Virus record (IMG/VR): IMGVR_UViG_3300025853_000044
Coordinates: 31,368-95,367 of that record
Direction: 5' to 3' (one strand)
Source: a virus
Length of the DNA: 64,000 bases
Every line of letters begins with the position of its first letter. Position 1 is the first letter of the stretch. Positions 52,990 to 61,516 of the stretch are shown here, one piece after another. The position numbers and the translations under genes were made by a program. A model generated the notes under the pieces. It saw nothing but the letters and a program-made list of their open reading frames with translations, was not told the DNA's origin and did not search any database.

Positions 52990-54771
52990 TTACTGTCCAC
53001 GGGGGCGACGAGCATCCAAAAGTGCATTACTCAAGTTTTGTTGCATAGATGGTGCTGGCCCTCTTTGTTGTACATTCGTAAATGGTGCACCGCTACCCAT
53101 ACTTCCTCGTCGTTGAGGAGTCGCTGGCCCACGGTTTCGTAATCCCACGCCTTGACCTCCGGGTTGTGGAGGTGGCATCACCTGTTGAGCGAGTTGTGGA
53201 GGCATTTGTGGGCCTCTTCCTTGCATCATAGGCATACCCGGAGGCATACCCGGAGGCATACCGGGAGGCATACCGGGAGGCATACCGGGAGGCATACCTC
53301 CTCCCATTGGTGGAGCACCACCCGGCGGAGCACCTTGTTGTGGTGGTTGAGGTTCGGGACGCTTGTAAGTGAAACGGATGTCTCGGTTGGCTGTGTCTTC
53401 AATGAGTTCGGGCATAAAGCCAAGTTGCGCCATGCGTTGTGCGACATTGAGTTCTTCCGAATCACGGCGTAGGCGTGTAATCTCATCTTCTTCTTCGTTG
53501 GGATAGAGCGTAAGTTTCCAATCATTGATGTCCATTTGTTTGAGAAGACGAGGGAACAGAACTTCTGTGTACACTTTTTGTCCAAACTCAACGGCTCGGT
53601 TTGTCACGAGAATCTGCATACCTTCATTGTTAAGACCGCCTTTTTTACCAGCATCCATCATGAAAACCGACGAAACACCGTAGAAAGCGGCAATGCGATT
53701 ACGAATTTCATCACGCACTGCAATGTATTGCATTTCTTCCAGTGTGTCCATGAACTTAACCCAATTAACGCCACCACGACCTGTAGATGATTCAATGCCA
53801 ACCTTGGGCACATAGTGAGGGTCACGCTCCATTTTTTCGTCCACAGCCTTCCAAAATGACTTCATGGACTCCAAGTTATCTGTGGTGACTGATACGATAC
53901 CCTTTGGCATCCGTCGCTTTTGATATGCTGTGTAAATGTAATTGTCCATAGCCGTGAGTGTCATGGCTTGTCGCCACATGGTGTTGACAGGAGAGCGACC
54001 ATACAGTTTAGACGCTTTGTACTTACTCACATGAAGAATTTCGCCTTCAACGAAGTATTGGGTTTTTCCGCTACCTGCCATGTTTACATAATGCACATCG
54101 TGGAGGTCAGCACCGCACACTTCACATGTATCATCCTCAGCGTGTGTTTTGATTTGGTCACGATGAATTAAACATGTTTTGTAGCGTCCACCACGCACAC
54201 CTCGCTTATCAGCAACGATACGCATGAAAATAGGGTCGCCACGCATGATTTCTTTAACACGGTAAAAAGCCACTTCTTTGCTCTTAGGGTCAATAAAATA
54301 CTCCTTGACTAAAATCAAGAAAGCATCATCTACGATGTTGAGGTCAGCCTCTATTTCATTGAGTACAGTAATGAACGATTGCTCCATGCTGTTCTCTTGT
54401 TTAAGGAGCCACTTGGCGTAAGTCAATTCATCTATATCGGGTTTTCTTACAGCCCCGCCGCACTCAGCACATGTTTCCACTTCACTTTGATACTCCTCAT
54501 CACACACCGTACATTTGCGTGCAAATTTCTTCTCCCAGTAGTAGCCACGACGAAACATCTCTTGGCGCAACTTGGCAAGCACTGTACGAAGAATCAGCGA
54601 CTCGTTGCTTACAGCATACAACGCAGGGATGGTGATACCCTGCGCCATCACAGGCTCTTGAATACCACTTGTCCACAGCGGCATGGTTGGAGTGGGAGAT
54701 TCTTTGCGACGGAAAGGCGTACCCAACGCTGAAAGAAATCGTGAAATTCTACCTTGTTCTTCAGCCATCAC
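52990..54771 (-). CDS. portal protein with zinc-type insertions
   Basis: The 593-residue protein lies between terminase and capsid genes and has portal hallmarks: EILHVSKYKASKLYGRSPVN, MDNYIYTAYQKRRMPKGIVS, AVRDEIRNRIAAFYGVSSVF, and RAVEFGQKVYTEVLFPRLLK. Two cysteine modules are inserted: CTVC...CAEC near residues 87-104, and a C/H/C cluster (CLIHRDQ, CEVCG) near 195-215. The C-terminal 150 residues are proline/glutamine/glycine-rich with five or six MPPG repeats. The portal forms the dodecameric DNA channel and docks the terminase. Zinc modules of this type are unusual in bacterial phage portals. Confidence 0.85.
   Translation of the reverse strand: MMAEEQGRISRFLSALGTPFRRKESPTPTMPLWTSGIQEPVMAQGITIPALYAVSNESLILRTVLAKLRQEMFRRGYYWEKKFARKCTVCDEEYQSEVETCAECGGAVRKPDIDELTYAKWLLKQENSMEQSFITVLNEIEADLNIVDDAFLILVKEYFIDPKSKEVAFYRVKEIMRGDPIFMRIVADKRGVRGGRYKTCLIHRDQIKTHAEDDTCEVCGADLHDVHYVNMAGSGKTQYFVEGEILHVSKYKASKLYGRSPVNTMWRQAMTLTAMDNYIYTAYQKRRMPKGIVSVTTDNLESMKSFWKAVDEKMERDPHYVPKVGIESSTGRGGVNWVKFMDTLEEMQYIAVRDEIRNRIAAFYGVSSVFMMDAGKKGGLNNEGMQILVTNRAVEFGQKVYTEVLFPRLLKQMDINDWKLTLYPNEEEDEITRLRRDSEELNVAQRMAQLGFMPELIEDTANRDIRFTYKRPEPQPPQQGAPPGGAPPMGGGMPPGMPPGMPPGMPPGMPPGMPMMQGRGPQMPPQLAQQVMPPPQPGGQGVGLRNRGPATPQRRGSMGSGAPFTNVQQRGPAPSMQQNLSNALLDARRPRGQ
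53229..53291 (-). repeat. 12-base tandem repeat coding MPPG units in the portal
   Basis: About five copies of a 12-base unit (GGAGGCATACCC or close variants on the plus strand) encode Met-Pro-Pro-Gly repeats. Such arrays can change copy number by slippage. The unit is too short and lacks spacers, so it is not a CRISPR array. Confidence 0.85.
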
Positions 54772-56084
54772 AATCCCTCAGCGTATGTACCTATCGTGTC
54801 AGCATTTAAGCCCCACTTATCAAGAAGAGAAGCGGCTTTGTTTTTATGTTCTTTCCAATTGTTGTAGGTAACCAATTGATACAACTCAGTCTTTCGCATG
54901 GTGTCCTTCTCTTCAATGTAATTCAACACCGCTTTGGCTTGTAGTGATTTGAGTTTAAGGTGTGGAAGCACCCCTTTGAGTATTTCACGAATGTCATTCT
55001 TTGATGAGAAAATAAGGCGATGAACGGGCTTAATGGTATTTTTTGCCAACTTTTGGTCGGACACAAGGCGACCACAACCAATCATTTTTTGCAATTCTTC
55101 ACAATGGCTGAAACCATTGTCGCCACTGGCTACAATCGTCACACGAGGGTCGCCACGCTCGGAGATGAAAATGCTTCCATCGGCATCAACAAAACCAGCG
55201 GTGTATGCCCACATGTCTTTGATGATGAAACCATCAGTGCCTTGTTTGACAAAAGTTTGTCGTGCGCTACCTTTGTACACATCAACCTCTTCACCATACA
55301 TTTTGAGTAAAGAACTCATTTTACCGGCTGTCATGGATTTGTTAAGGGTTCCATAGCCTCTACGCACAATTTCACGACTTCCGAGAGCACCTTCCTTTTG
55401 TAAAAGGTCGGATGCGAAATGCAATGCGGCTACATCTGTCTTTTTTAACCCATCAATTTGATGCAGTGTGTTCTTCCACATCTTTTGGGCTTCTTTCTTC
55501 ATGTCGTTTGCATCAACCCAGTTTTGCTGGTCGTCAGTGTTCCAATCCAACTTGTCGTTAAGGTGTTGAAGCACTGTAATTGCTTTGAGGTATTGTTGAC
55601 ATGATTTTTGTAAACTGATACCACGGGATTCACCAAATTTACGCAATGCTTTGAGTGAGCGGTCATCAAGTCCGATATTGCGTATGACATCCTCCATACC
55701 ATCAGCCCATGAAAGAGATTTGATGGTCAAATCAACCTCCATGGCTTTTACACGGCGTATGTCTTTGATGATGCCGTCATATTCATCCCGAAACGATTTG
55801 TCGTGTCGGCGCATTTTGCGACACATGCGAATAATAGTGTTGGCATCGGTACCGTATTTACTTTCAAACCAGCCATCTCCGTTTTTTGCAAACCGTGATA
55901 CTGCGTTGTCTTCTTTGATGACTGTATTTAAAGTCTTAAGGGGTACACTTTGTGGCTGAAAATGGGGATGTTGAGCAATACTTTTCAAAACAGTATTGGA
56001 AAAATCATCTGCGACACGCAACGGTACATCGTACTCGTCACCGATAAACAGACTCCCCCACATATTGACCACTGGATTGACCAT
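54768..56084 (-). CDS. head-module protein fused to a LAGLIDADG endonuclease domain
   Basis: Residues about 285-400 carry a LAGLIDADG-type unit: WAYTAGFVDADGSIFI with the catalytic acidic residue in the DADG end, then RVTIVASGDNGFSHCEELQK, MIGCGRLVSD, HRLIFSSKNDIREILKGVLP and LQAKAVLNYIEE. This single motif fits a homodimeric homing endonuclease. The first 280 residues are helical and unrecognised (RMCRKMRRHDKSF, LKALRKFGESRGISLQKSCQ) and contain no intein splice motif that I can see. It lies between portal and terminase genes. Either a mobile nuclease has joined a virion gene or the domain is used as a DNA-binding part. Confidence 0.7.
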   Translation of the reverse strand: MVNPVVNMWGSLFIGDEYDVPLRVADDFSNTVLKSIAQHPHFQPQSVPLKTLNTVIKEDNAVSRFAKNGDGWFESKYGTDANTIIRMCRKMRRHDKSFRDEYDGIIKDIRRVKAMEVDLTIKSLSWADGMEDVIRNIGLDDRSLKALRKFGESRGISLQKSCQQYLKAITVLQHLNDKLDWNTDDQQNWVDANDMKKEAQKMWKNTLHQIDGLKKTDVAALHFASDLLQKEGALGSREIVRRGYGTLNKSMTAGKMSSLLKMYGEEVDVYKGSARQTFVKQGTDGFIIKDMWAYTAGFVDADGSIFISERGDPRVTIVASGDNGFSHCEELQKMIGCGRLVSDQKLAKNTIKPVHRLIFSSKNDIREILKGVLPHLKLKSLQAKAVLNYIEEKDTMRKTELYQLVTYNNWKEHKNKAASLLDKWGLNADTIGTYAEGL

Positions 56085-56088
56085 TCAT

Positions 56089-56487
56089 TTAATCCTTCTT
56101 CTTTTTGACACCGACTTTTTTCGGTTTGGCTGTGACCGCAATCACCATTACCATACCCTTCTTGCCTTTCATGTCTTTCTTTTTGTCTTTCATTGCTTTC
56201 ACCACCGTTGGTTTGCCGCCAACGCCTTGCTTTTTTGCACGCTTGCGTTTGGTAGCGGCTTGTTTTTGACCTTCACTCATAGAGCCACTGGTCTTAGGAG
56301 TTTTACTTGATACTTTGACGGAGGGACGGCACTTTGGGTAGCCTTTGCTTCCCTTCTTCGCTTTAGAACGGCCACATGGAGGGTGTTTTCCGTCTTTGTT
56401 CTTACGGGACACATCCACCCATTTCTCCTTGAACCAACGGTTCAAGTTTTTCACGATGAGAACATCATTCACTCTTTCCTCACCCAC
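56089..56487 (-). CDS. small basic protein of a family common in marine viruses
   Basis: The 132-residue protein has the core KWVDVSRKNKDGKHPPCGRS, then GYPKCRPSVKVSSKTPKTSG, a pattern I recall from short uncharacterised proteins of marine phages and large eukaryotic viruses (DUF5872-like, from memory). The C-terminal half is almost pure Lys/Gly/Val/Met (KKDMKGKKGMVMV). It is strongly positive, so DNA binding or DNA condensation is a reasonable guess. It overlaps the next upstream gene by 19 bases. Confidence 0.7.
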   Translation of the reverse strand: MGEERVNDVLIVKNLNRWFKEKWVDVSRKNKDGKHPPCGRSKAKKGSKGYPKCRPSVKVSSKTPKTSGSMSEGQKQAATKRKRAKKQGVGGKPTVVKAMKDKKKDMKGKKGMVMVIAVTAKPKKVGVKKKKD

Positions 56488-56687
56488 GCATCACAAATAT
56501 GGTCAGCCATACAGTTGAAATCGTACCACTTACAAAAACCAGTCTTAGGGTCGTTTGTAGCAGAACTGTCCCATGCCTTACATGTGCCACAGTTTTTCTT
56601 TGCCTTCATCTCCTTTTCCGTTGCCTCACGGTAGTTGGGAGCATCACGCTTTGCTTTGAGAAAAGCCATAACATAATCAAAGTCCAT
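56469..56687 (-). CDS. small cysteine-rich protein
   Basis: The 72-residue protein has a helical N-terminus (YVMAFLKAKRDAPNYREATE) and a C-terminal cluster with five cysteines: NCGTC, GFCKWYDFNC and HICDAW. Similar short proteins with CxxC...G-x-C..yd...C..W occur in marine phages; a metal or Fe-S site is possible. Function is unknown. Confidence 0.55.
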   Translation of the reverse strand: MDFDYVMAFLKAKRDAPNYREATEKEMKAKKNCGTCKAWDSSATNDPKTGFCKWYDFNCMADHICDAWVRKE

Positions 56688-56904
56688 CGTTTTTCACCGC
56701 CTCAAATGGATTTACAGGTTCAACCGGAGATTGTTCGGGCACCATGGTGTAGCATCCTGCACACATCATATCACCGCCACTTCTCTTACGGTACAACCCT
56801 CTCCCGCAATTGGGACAAGGTTGTTCGGGCTTTACACGAATCCAAGGGTCAGGATTTTCCGAATAAAACTTCAAAATATCCCAACTTTCTTCAAAGGGTT
56901 TCAC
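56677..56904 (-). CDS. small zinc-ribbon protein
   Basis: The 75-residue protein has CPNC and CAGC knuckles about 18 residues apart (QPCPNCGRGLY, MMCAGCYTM), the standard zinc-ribbon layout, with Pro/Glu-rich ends. It lies in a run of four small genes just downstream of the large terminase gene and overlaps both neighbours. Confidence 0.6.
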   Translation of the reverse strand: MKPFEESWDILKFYSENPDPWIRVKPEQPCPNCGRGLYRKRSGGDMMCAGCYTMVPEQSPVEPVNPFEAVKNDGL

Positions 56905-57092
56905 TTCTTCTTACCTCCCTTTTTCTTGCGGAATTTACCTCGGCAGTATTGAACAGCCCAACCGTTAGCATAAGCAGACGGGTACACCTTGAACTTCCGC
57001 TTAGCGGCGGCTTTACCTTCGGGACACAGTTTCTTTTCAAGAGCGTCCCAAGCAATCCCCATTCCAAAGCAATGTCCACATTCACAAGTCAT
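56901..57092 (-). CDS. small basic protein downstream of the large terminase
   Basis: The 63-residue protein begins with a CECGHC knuckle and continues KLCPEGKAAAKRKFKVYPSA, then YANGWAVQYCRGKFRKKKGG. The KAAAKRKF...YPSAYANG core is one I recall from short marine-phage proteins. It is very basic. It shares the AAAKRK element with the protein at 14236-14571, although overall they differ. A role in DNA binding or packaging is plausible given its place beside the terminase. Confidence 0.65.
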   Translation of the reverse strand: MTCECGHCFGMGIAWDALEKKLCPEGKAAAKRKFKVYPSAYANGWAVQYCRGKFRKKKGGKKK

Positions 57093-57121
57093 TCAAAACC
57101 CCCAGTCATCAAAAGGAAACA

Positions 57122-58612
57122 TCATGGAATCATCCACCCATCAGCAGGATTGTGTTCTTTTGAGCGGTGTGGTTTACCACGAATCCACTCATCAAAGCCG
57201 GGTAACACATCGTCAAGCAGGACAACCGAGCCTTTGAACTCCTTGGTAGCCCAGTTTGCCAGTGCAAGTGACATAGCCAAGTCATCGTGAGTACCCACGC
57301 TTTCCAATTTACCATTTTTCTGCATACCGAAACGGTTGAGTTCAGTTTCCAATTTGTGAGTAAACTCACGGCTTCGTTTGTCACCGTATGGAGTTTGAAT
57401 GCGGCCTTGCTCAAAAGCCATCAAAAGGGACATGAACAGGCTTTCCTTGCGTGTGCGTGTTGTCATGAAAGTCTTGATTGGAATGTCTTGGCGCATTTCA
57501 AGGAGTTCGGCTTGGAACATACGCTGGAAGTTGTTGCCTTCCAACTCAATGAGGTCGGGTTGGAAACGGTTGTTAAGCATCATGATTTGATTTTTCTGCG
57601 CCAGTCCCGACATACCACGCTCGTGAACGATGCCAACGATTTGTTTGACATCCTCACCCGGAAGCATACGCATGACGGTCATAGCGGTGAAGTCAGCGTT
57701 TTTATCCGATGCAATGGCTGTGTCCCACCCAATGAAATGTTGACCGAAAACTCCCATTGGTTCTCCTTCAGCATCGTACTCGGTATCAGCACGGTCAAGC
57801 AACACGAGGTCTTTGTTGCGTGCCTTTTCCAAGATGTCGTTAGGAAACATACTGGCAACATCGTGGATAGGCTCACACAGGTACTCACGAGAAAACTGAA
57901 TGGCTGGCATGGTGAGTCGCCGCTCGTTAAGTGAGTCTAAATCCCATCGCTCCGGCCACAGGGCTTCGCCTTCTTTGTTGATAGCGGGGTATGTTTCCAC
58001 TTGGAATGTTTCAGTTTGTTCCAACTGAGAGTACAAGTCGTTGTACGAAAACGGCGTACCCACCATCATAAGGCGACCCGTGTGGTGGAGAACAGGGAGC
58101 AGGACACCGTAGAACCAGTCTGCGGCACGCTGTAGTTCGGTACCCGTCGTACCCCACAGAATATCGTCGCACAACACAACATCCGGGTGGAAACCACGAG
58201 TACCACCGCCGACCGACTTGGCCATGATACGGCTACCATTGCTGAACTCAAAGTAGGTCTTGCGCCATGGTCGGCCTTCGGGGATGAGGTAGCGAATGGA
58301 GGGCGTGTTCTCAATGTTTTGACGGATGAAACGCATGTGTTCAAGCGTCTGTTCCAACGAGTGCGAGAAAATCATGATGTGCTTACCCGGCTGGAAAGCG
58401 GCAATCCACAGGGCGTAGGACATGAAGAACACGGACTTGCCGTGGTCACGAGATGCTTTCACGCAGTAGTATCGGTTGTCAGCCAGTCCTTTGTCCCACG
58501 ACTTGTGATGGCCCGAATAATCAAAGCCCAAAATCTCCTTGAAGAAGTATTCAAACGACTTTGCAGACATCTTTCTGTCCATGTCGTGAATAAACCCCTC
58601 CATGTCGCTCAT
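57122..58612 (-). CDS. terL: terminase large subunit
   Basis: This 496-residue protein is the packaging motor. The ATPase domain shows a Walker A variant, KASRDHGKSVFF, a Walker B DVVLCDDILWG, and a coupling motif near RLMMVGTPFSYND. The nuclease domain has GWDTAIASDKNADFTAMTV with the first catalytic aspartate and a late THDDLAMSLALANW with the last. Length and order are normal. It should work with the portal and with the small terminase candidate at the right edge. The C-terminal PHRSKEHNPADGW tail may dock the portal. Confidence 0.93.
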   Translation of the reverse strand: MSDMEGFIHDMDRKMSAKSFEYFFKEILGFDYSGHHKSWDKGLADNRYYCVKASRDHGKSVFFMSYALWIAAFQPGKHIMIFSHSLEQTLEHMRFIRQNIENTPSIRYLIPEGRPWRKTYFEFSNGSRIMAKSVGGGTRGFHPDVVLCDDILWGTTGTELQRAADWFYGVLLPVLHHTGRLMMVGTPFSYNDLYSQLEQTETFQVETYPAINKEGEALWPERWDLDSLNERRLTMPAIQFSREYLCEPIHDVASMFPNDILEKARNKDLVLLDRADTEYDAEGEPMGVFGQHFIGWDTAIASDKNADFTAMTVMRMLPGEDVKQIVGIVHERGMSGLAQKNQIMMLNNRFQPDLIELEGNNFQRMFQAELLEMRQDIPIKTFMTTRTRKESLFMSLLMAFEQGRIQTPYGDKRSREFTHKLETELNRFGMQKNGKLESVGTHDDLAMSLALANWATKEFKGSVVLLDDVLPGFDEWIRGKPHRSKEHNPADGWMIP

Positions 58613-58616
58613 GGTA

Positions 58617-59540
58617 TCACCGCATCACTTTGTCCATGTACACTCGGAAGGCGAGTAAACCAGCCACATGTGGGTCAGCCTTGTGGAGCATGTCGCCAAA
58701 CTCGTTAAGCACTTGTTCTACAAAAGAGCGGAGAACAGGGTATGGTTGTCCAGTTGCCGGGTTAATTGTCCCTTGATAGTGAGTAAGACTGGCTGGTTGT
58801 AATGGATTAGCCGTTGAAGTAGGCTCTTCTTGATTATACATGGGTTGTACTGAACCATGTGTTGCTTGAATTATTTCGGGACTTACTGGTTGCTCCGATG
58901 CCACTGGCTGTATTGGTGGCGTTTGTTGCATATGGTCTGCTGGCGGCGTTGGTAAGTTTGCTGGTGGTGTTTGTGCAGGGACAGGAGGTGTTGGTAAGTT
59001 TGCTGGTGGTTGTGTTGCCGGTGTCGCAGAAGAGGAACCATAGGTGGGGGGTGCTACACCAACAGTAAGGTTGCCTTGTCTCGGTGGCGTGGCCTGTTGC
59101 ATCATAGCGTTTTGAGCCATCGTTTGTTGTTGTTGGTTGAATGCCTCCGTAGCCATGTCTTGGGTCTGCTGTGCTTCAGTAGGTCTGTTCGCCGTCAAAC
59201 CTTGCACATTCTGTGCATAAGTGTCTCCAACACTACCAAGCGCACCAACATTGCCTCCTTGTAGGCCGTATGCTGTTTGAAGACCCGTCAAAGCGGCGGC
59301 GAGTCCACGACCTGCGAGGTTAGCACCTGCACCCAATCTTTGCATCCTTGTAGGTGCGGCACCGGGAAGTTGTGCGCCGGGAATAAATGATTGACCACCT
59401 TGTGGATTAAGGCCCATTGCTCCACCACGAACAGCGGCCAAGTCTTGCATCAAGCCACCTTGACCTCGCCCGCCTACCTCACGAGTGTACATAATGCCGC
59501 CGCCACCGGCTTGCTTTCTCACTAAAATCGGTTTTTTCAT
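58617..59540 (-). CDS. low-complexity Pro/Gln/Ala/Gly-rich virion-module protein
   Basis: The 307-residue protein starts with a basic Gly-rich stretch (GGGGIMYTREVGGRGQGGLM), continues with Ala/Gly-rich helix-like sequence and a long Pro/Gln/Thr-rich linker (QPPANLPTPPVPAQTPPANL), and ends in a short folded part (LRSFVEQVLNEFGDMLHKAD, PHVAGLLAFRVYMDKVMR). The C-terminal domain could be a docking helix. It is coupled by ATGA to the 659-residue gene upstream. Function is unknown. Confidence 0.5.
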   Translation of the reverse strand: MKKPILVRKQAGGGGIMYTREVGGRGQGGLMQDLAAVRGGAMGLNPQGGQSFIPGAQLPGAAPTRMQRLGAGANLAGRGLAAALTGLQTAYGLQGGNVGALGSVGDTYAQNVQGLTANRPTEAQQTQDMATEAFNQQQQTMAQNAMMQQATPPRQGNLTVGVAPPTYGSSSATPATQPPANLPTPPVPAQTPPANLPTPPADHMQQTPPIQPVASEQPVSPEIIQATHGSVQPMYNQEEPTSTANPLQPASLTHYQGTINPATGQPYPVLRSFVEQVLNEFGDMLHKADPHVAGLLAFRVYMDKVMR

Positions 59541-61516
59541 CGTCGTCCACCTTTTACAATTTGCATGACATCATCCATGGCTTTGTCCATGGACTTGTAA
59601 TACTCGCTGAGAAGAGATTGCTGTGGGTCAGCCATGAGTCGCTGTGCCGCCGCTTCCATAGGAGAAAGCGGTGCATCGCTCATCGGCATGGGTCTGCGAC
59701 GGCCCGATTGTTCAAGCAGTTGTCGGAACTGCATGGGGTCAAGTTGCCCAATTTGCGGTCGCAATTGTTGATATTGCTGTCTCGCAGTATGCGGGAAAGA
59801 AGAAGGTGCCGCCCGAACCGGAGTAGGAACCGGAGAAGTAGTACCCGTTACAGGAGAAACGGGCTGAACAGGTGAAGAAATGACCTGCGGTTCGGGCGAC
59901 TGTGTAAGGGAGGGGTCAAACGCCTCCGTTGGTGCAAAATCATGGATTTCGTGAAAGTACGCATCCATGTGAGGGTCAAGAGGAGGCATGGAGTATTCTC
60001 CTGTCTCGGTATTGAGTTCGGGGTAGCCGCCAATGGACATACCGGGACGAGCGGTGGTAGGGATGTCACCAATACCTCGCTTAACCTCGTGGCCTTGTGC
60101 GCTGGCTTGATGGTCAGCCAATGCTTCCAAAACATTTCGGAAACGGTCAACTTGACCCATAAGACCCTCACTGTGATACATACCCATGGCTTGAAGTTCA
60201 TCAGCCGAGATACCGTGTTCACCAAATCGGCTACGACCTTCTTCACTACCCTCACCCGATGCACGGGCAAGAGCGAACATACGCTTAGCGGATTCGTGCA
60301 TTCCCTTGCCGCCTTTTGCACCCGCTGAGAGGTACTTGGCCTGCTCACCTGCTGAGAGCATGTCTTCGGATGCACCATACTTTTCCATCATGTGGTCGTA
60401 CAACTTTTTGAAATTACCTTGCCCACTACGACCAAACAGAAACATCATAGCAGGTACATGAGCCATGTCTTCTATCAGTTTATTTCGCAATTCGGGAGTT
60501 TGAAGGATTTCGTGAAGTGGTCGGCTTATCATGTTAGGGGCACCAAACGAACCAGTATTGACCGTGACATCTACATTGGGAATGTGTTCTATACCTTGTT
60601 GTAAAGCACTTTGAATCATTTTTGATGCCGCTTGATATAACCCATCTTTGTGTTCCCAAGAATGCTTTTTTCCTGTTTTTTGCATTTTTTCGTTAAGAGC
60701 AGGGTAAAAGAAAGCGTCGGGAAGGTGGTGCAAAACTTCCCATGTATGTACACCTTCTGTTTCACCAAAAAATCCTTCGGGGCCACGCCCCATCATGCTC
60801 TCATCAATGTCAGCACCGTGTTGCTTTTGATTTGAAACGAGGAAGTTTTTAGGTGTAAGAAAGTGAGGTTGCATCCAAGGATAGTCAAGAAACTTAAGTC
60901 CTTGTCGTATTTCTTGTGTTGGAATACCCATATCCTCTAATTGGTGAGTTATGTTACGGTGAAATGGAATGTAGCCACCCTCAACGAATTTACCAACAGG
61001 GGTGGACATGTGATTCTTATTGGTGAGCATCGTGATTTTTGTACCACCCTTTGTTCGTGCAGGCATGGTATTTTTTTCTCTTGTTGCATCCCCTCCGGGC
61101 ATATCCGAAGCCCTAATTTTACGCCATTCGGGAGAGTCAAAACCCGCTAAAGCGTGTGCATCACCGTGAGAATGTGTGTCATTGAACTCGTTGATAGCGT
61201 TATTGATGACTTCGGAGACTGGAATGTTGAATCCTCTTGCACGAAGGAAATCACCAAGTCGGTGTGCTACAGCGTCAATAGGATGATGAAAATCACCGTA
61301 ATCTGTTTGATATGTTTTTTGACCGTGTTCTCCGATAGCCCACTGGCCGGGAAGAAGGTTGCCCACACCATCGTGAGCATGTGCAGGAAGGTCATCCTCT
61401 CCTTCGGGGCGGAAAGCCTGTGGTGGTGGGTTGCGAAAAATTTGCGCTCCCGCTGGCCCGTGCCCCACAAGGCTCCATGCCTTCTTGAGAGGACGACCCA
61501 CACGAATCATCATCAC
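59537..61516 (-). CDS. large virion-module protein, function unknown
   Basis: The 659-residue protein is rich in His, Met and Gly with a Pro/Gln-rich linker near residues 545-600. Distinct stretches are PPQAFRPEGEDDLPAHAHDG, WEVLHHLPDAFFYPALNEKM and HVPAMMFLFGRSGQGNFKKL. The last contains GRSGQGN, which resembles a P-loop but lacks GK[ST]. Composition is close to the N-terminal 1400 residues of the 1928-residue head protein, though I cannot show homology by eye. Possibly an internal virion or ejected protein. It overlaps both neighbours by ATGA. Confidence 0.5.
   Translation of the reverse strand: MMMIRVGRPLKKAWSLVGHGPAGAQIFRNPPPQAFRPEGEDDLPAHAHDGVGNLLPGQWAIGEHGQKTYQTDYGDFHHPIDAVAHRLGDFLRARGFNIPVSEVINNAINEFNDTHSHGDAHALAGFDSPEWRKIRASDMPGGDATREKNTMPARTKGGTKITMLTNKNHMSTPVGKFVEGGYIPFHRNITHQLEDMGIPTQEIRQGLKFLDYPWMQPHFLTPKNFLVSNQKQHGADIDESMMGRGPEGFFGETEGVHTWEVLHHLPDAFFYPALNEKMQKTGKKHSWEHKDGLYQAASKMIQSALQQGIEHIPNVDVTVNTGSFGAPNMISRPLHEILQTPELRNKLIEDMAHVPAMMFLFGRSGQGNFKKLYDHMMEKYGASEDMLSAGEQAKYLSAGAKGGKGMHESAKRMFALARASGEGSEEGRSRFGEHGISADELQAMGMYHSEGLMGQVDRFRNVLEALADHQASAQGHEVKRGIGDIPTTARPGMSIGGYPELNTETGEYSMPPLDPHMDAYFHEIHDFAPTEAFDPSLTQSPEPQVISSPVQPVSPVTGTTSPVPTPVRAAPSSFPHTARQQYQQLRPQIGQLDPMQFRQLLEQSGRRRPMPMSDAPLSPMEAAAQRLMADPQQSLLSEYYKSMDKAMDDVMQIVKGGRR

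Noticed and set aside
53229-53291. Possible CRISPR-like array
   Set aside because: Units are 12 bases, directly adjacent, and encode MPPG repeats in the portal; there are no spacers.
54768-56084. Intein within a virion protein
   Set aside because: I see no N-terminal Cys/Ser splice block or C-terminal HN motif flanking the LAGLIDADG region, and no C-extein follows it.
56499-57290. A 263-codon rightward frame opposite the four small genes and the end of the terminase gene
   Set aside because: The leftward genes here are coupled by overlaps and have ordered cysteine motifs; the rightward translation is low-complexity Ser/His/Phe sequence typical of antisense.
57287-57934. A 215-codon rightward frame opposite the terminase gene
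   Set aside because: It is antisense to conserved terminase nuclease motifs and shows no recognisable domain.
59537-61516. P-loop ATPase suggested by GRSGQGN
   Set aside because: The motif lacks the GK[ST] end and no Walker B partner is visible.
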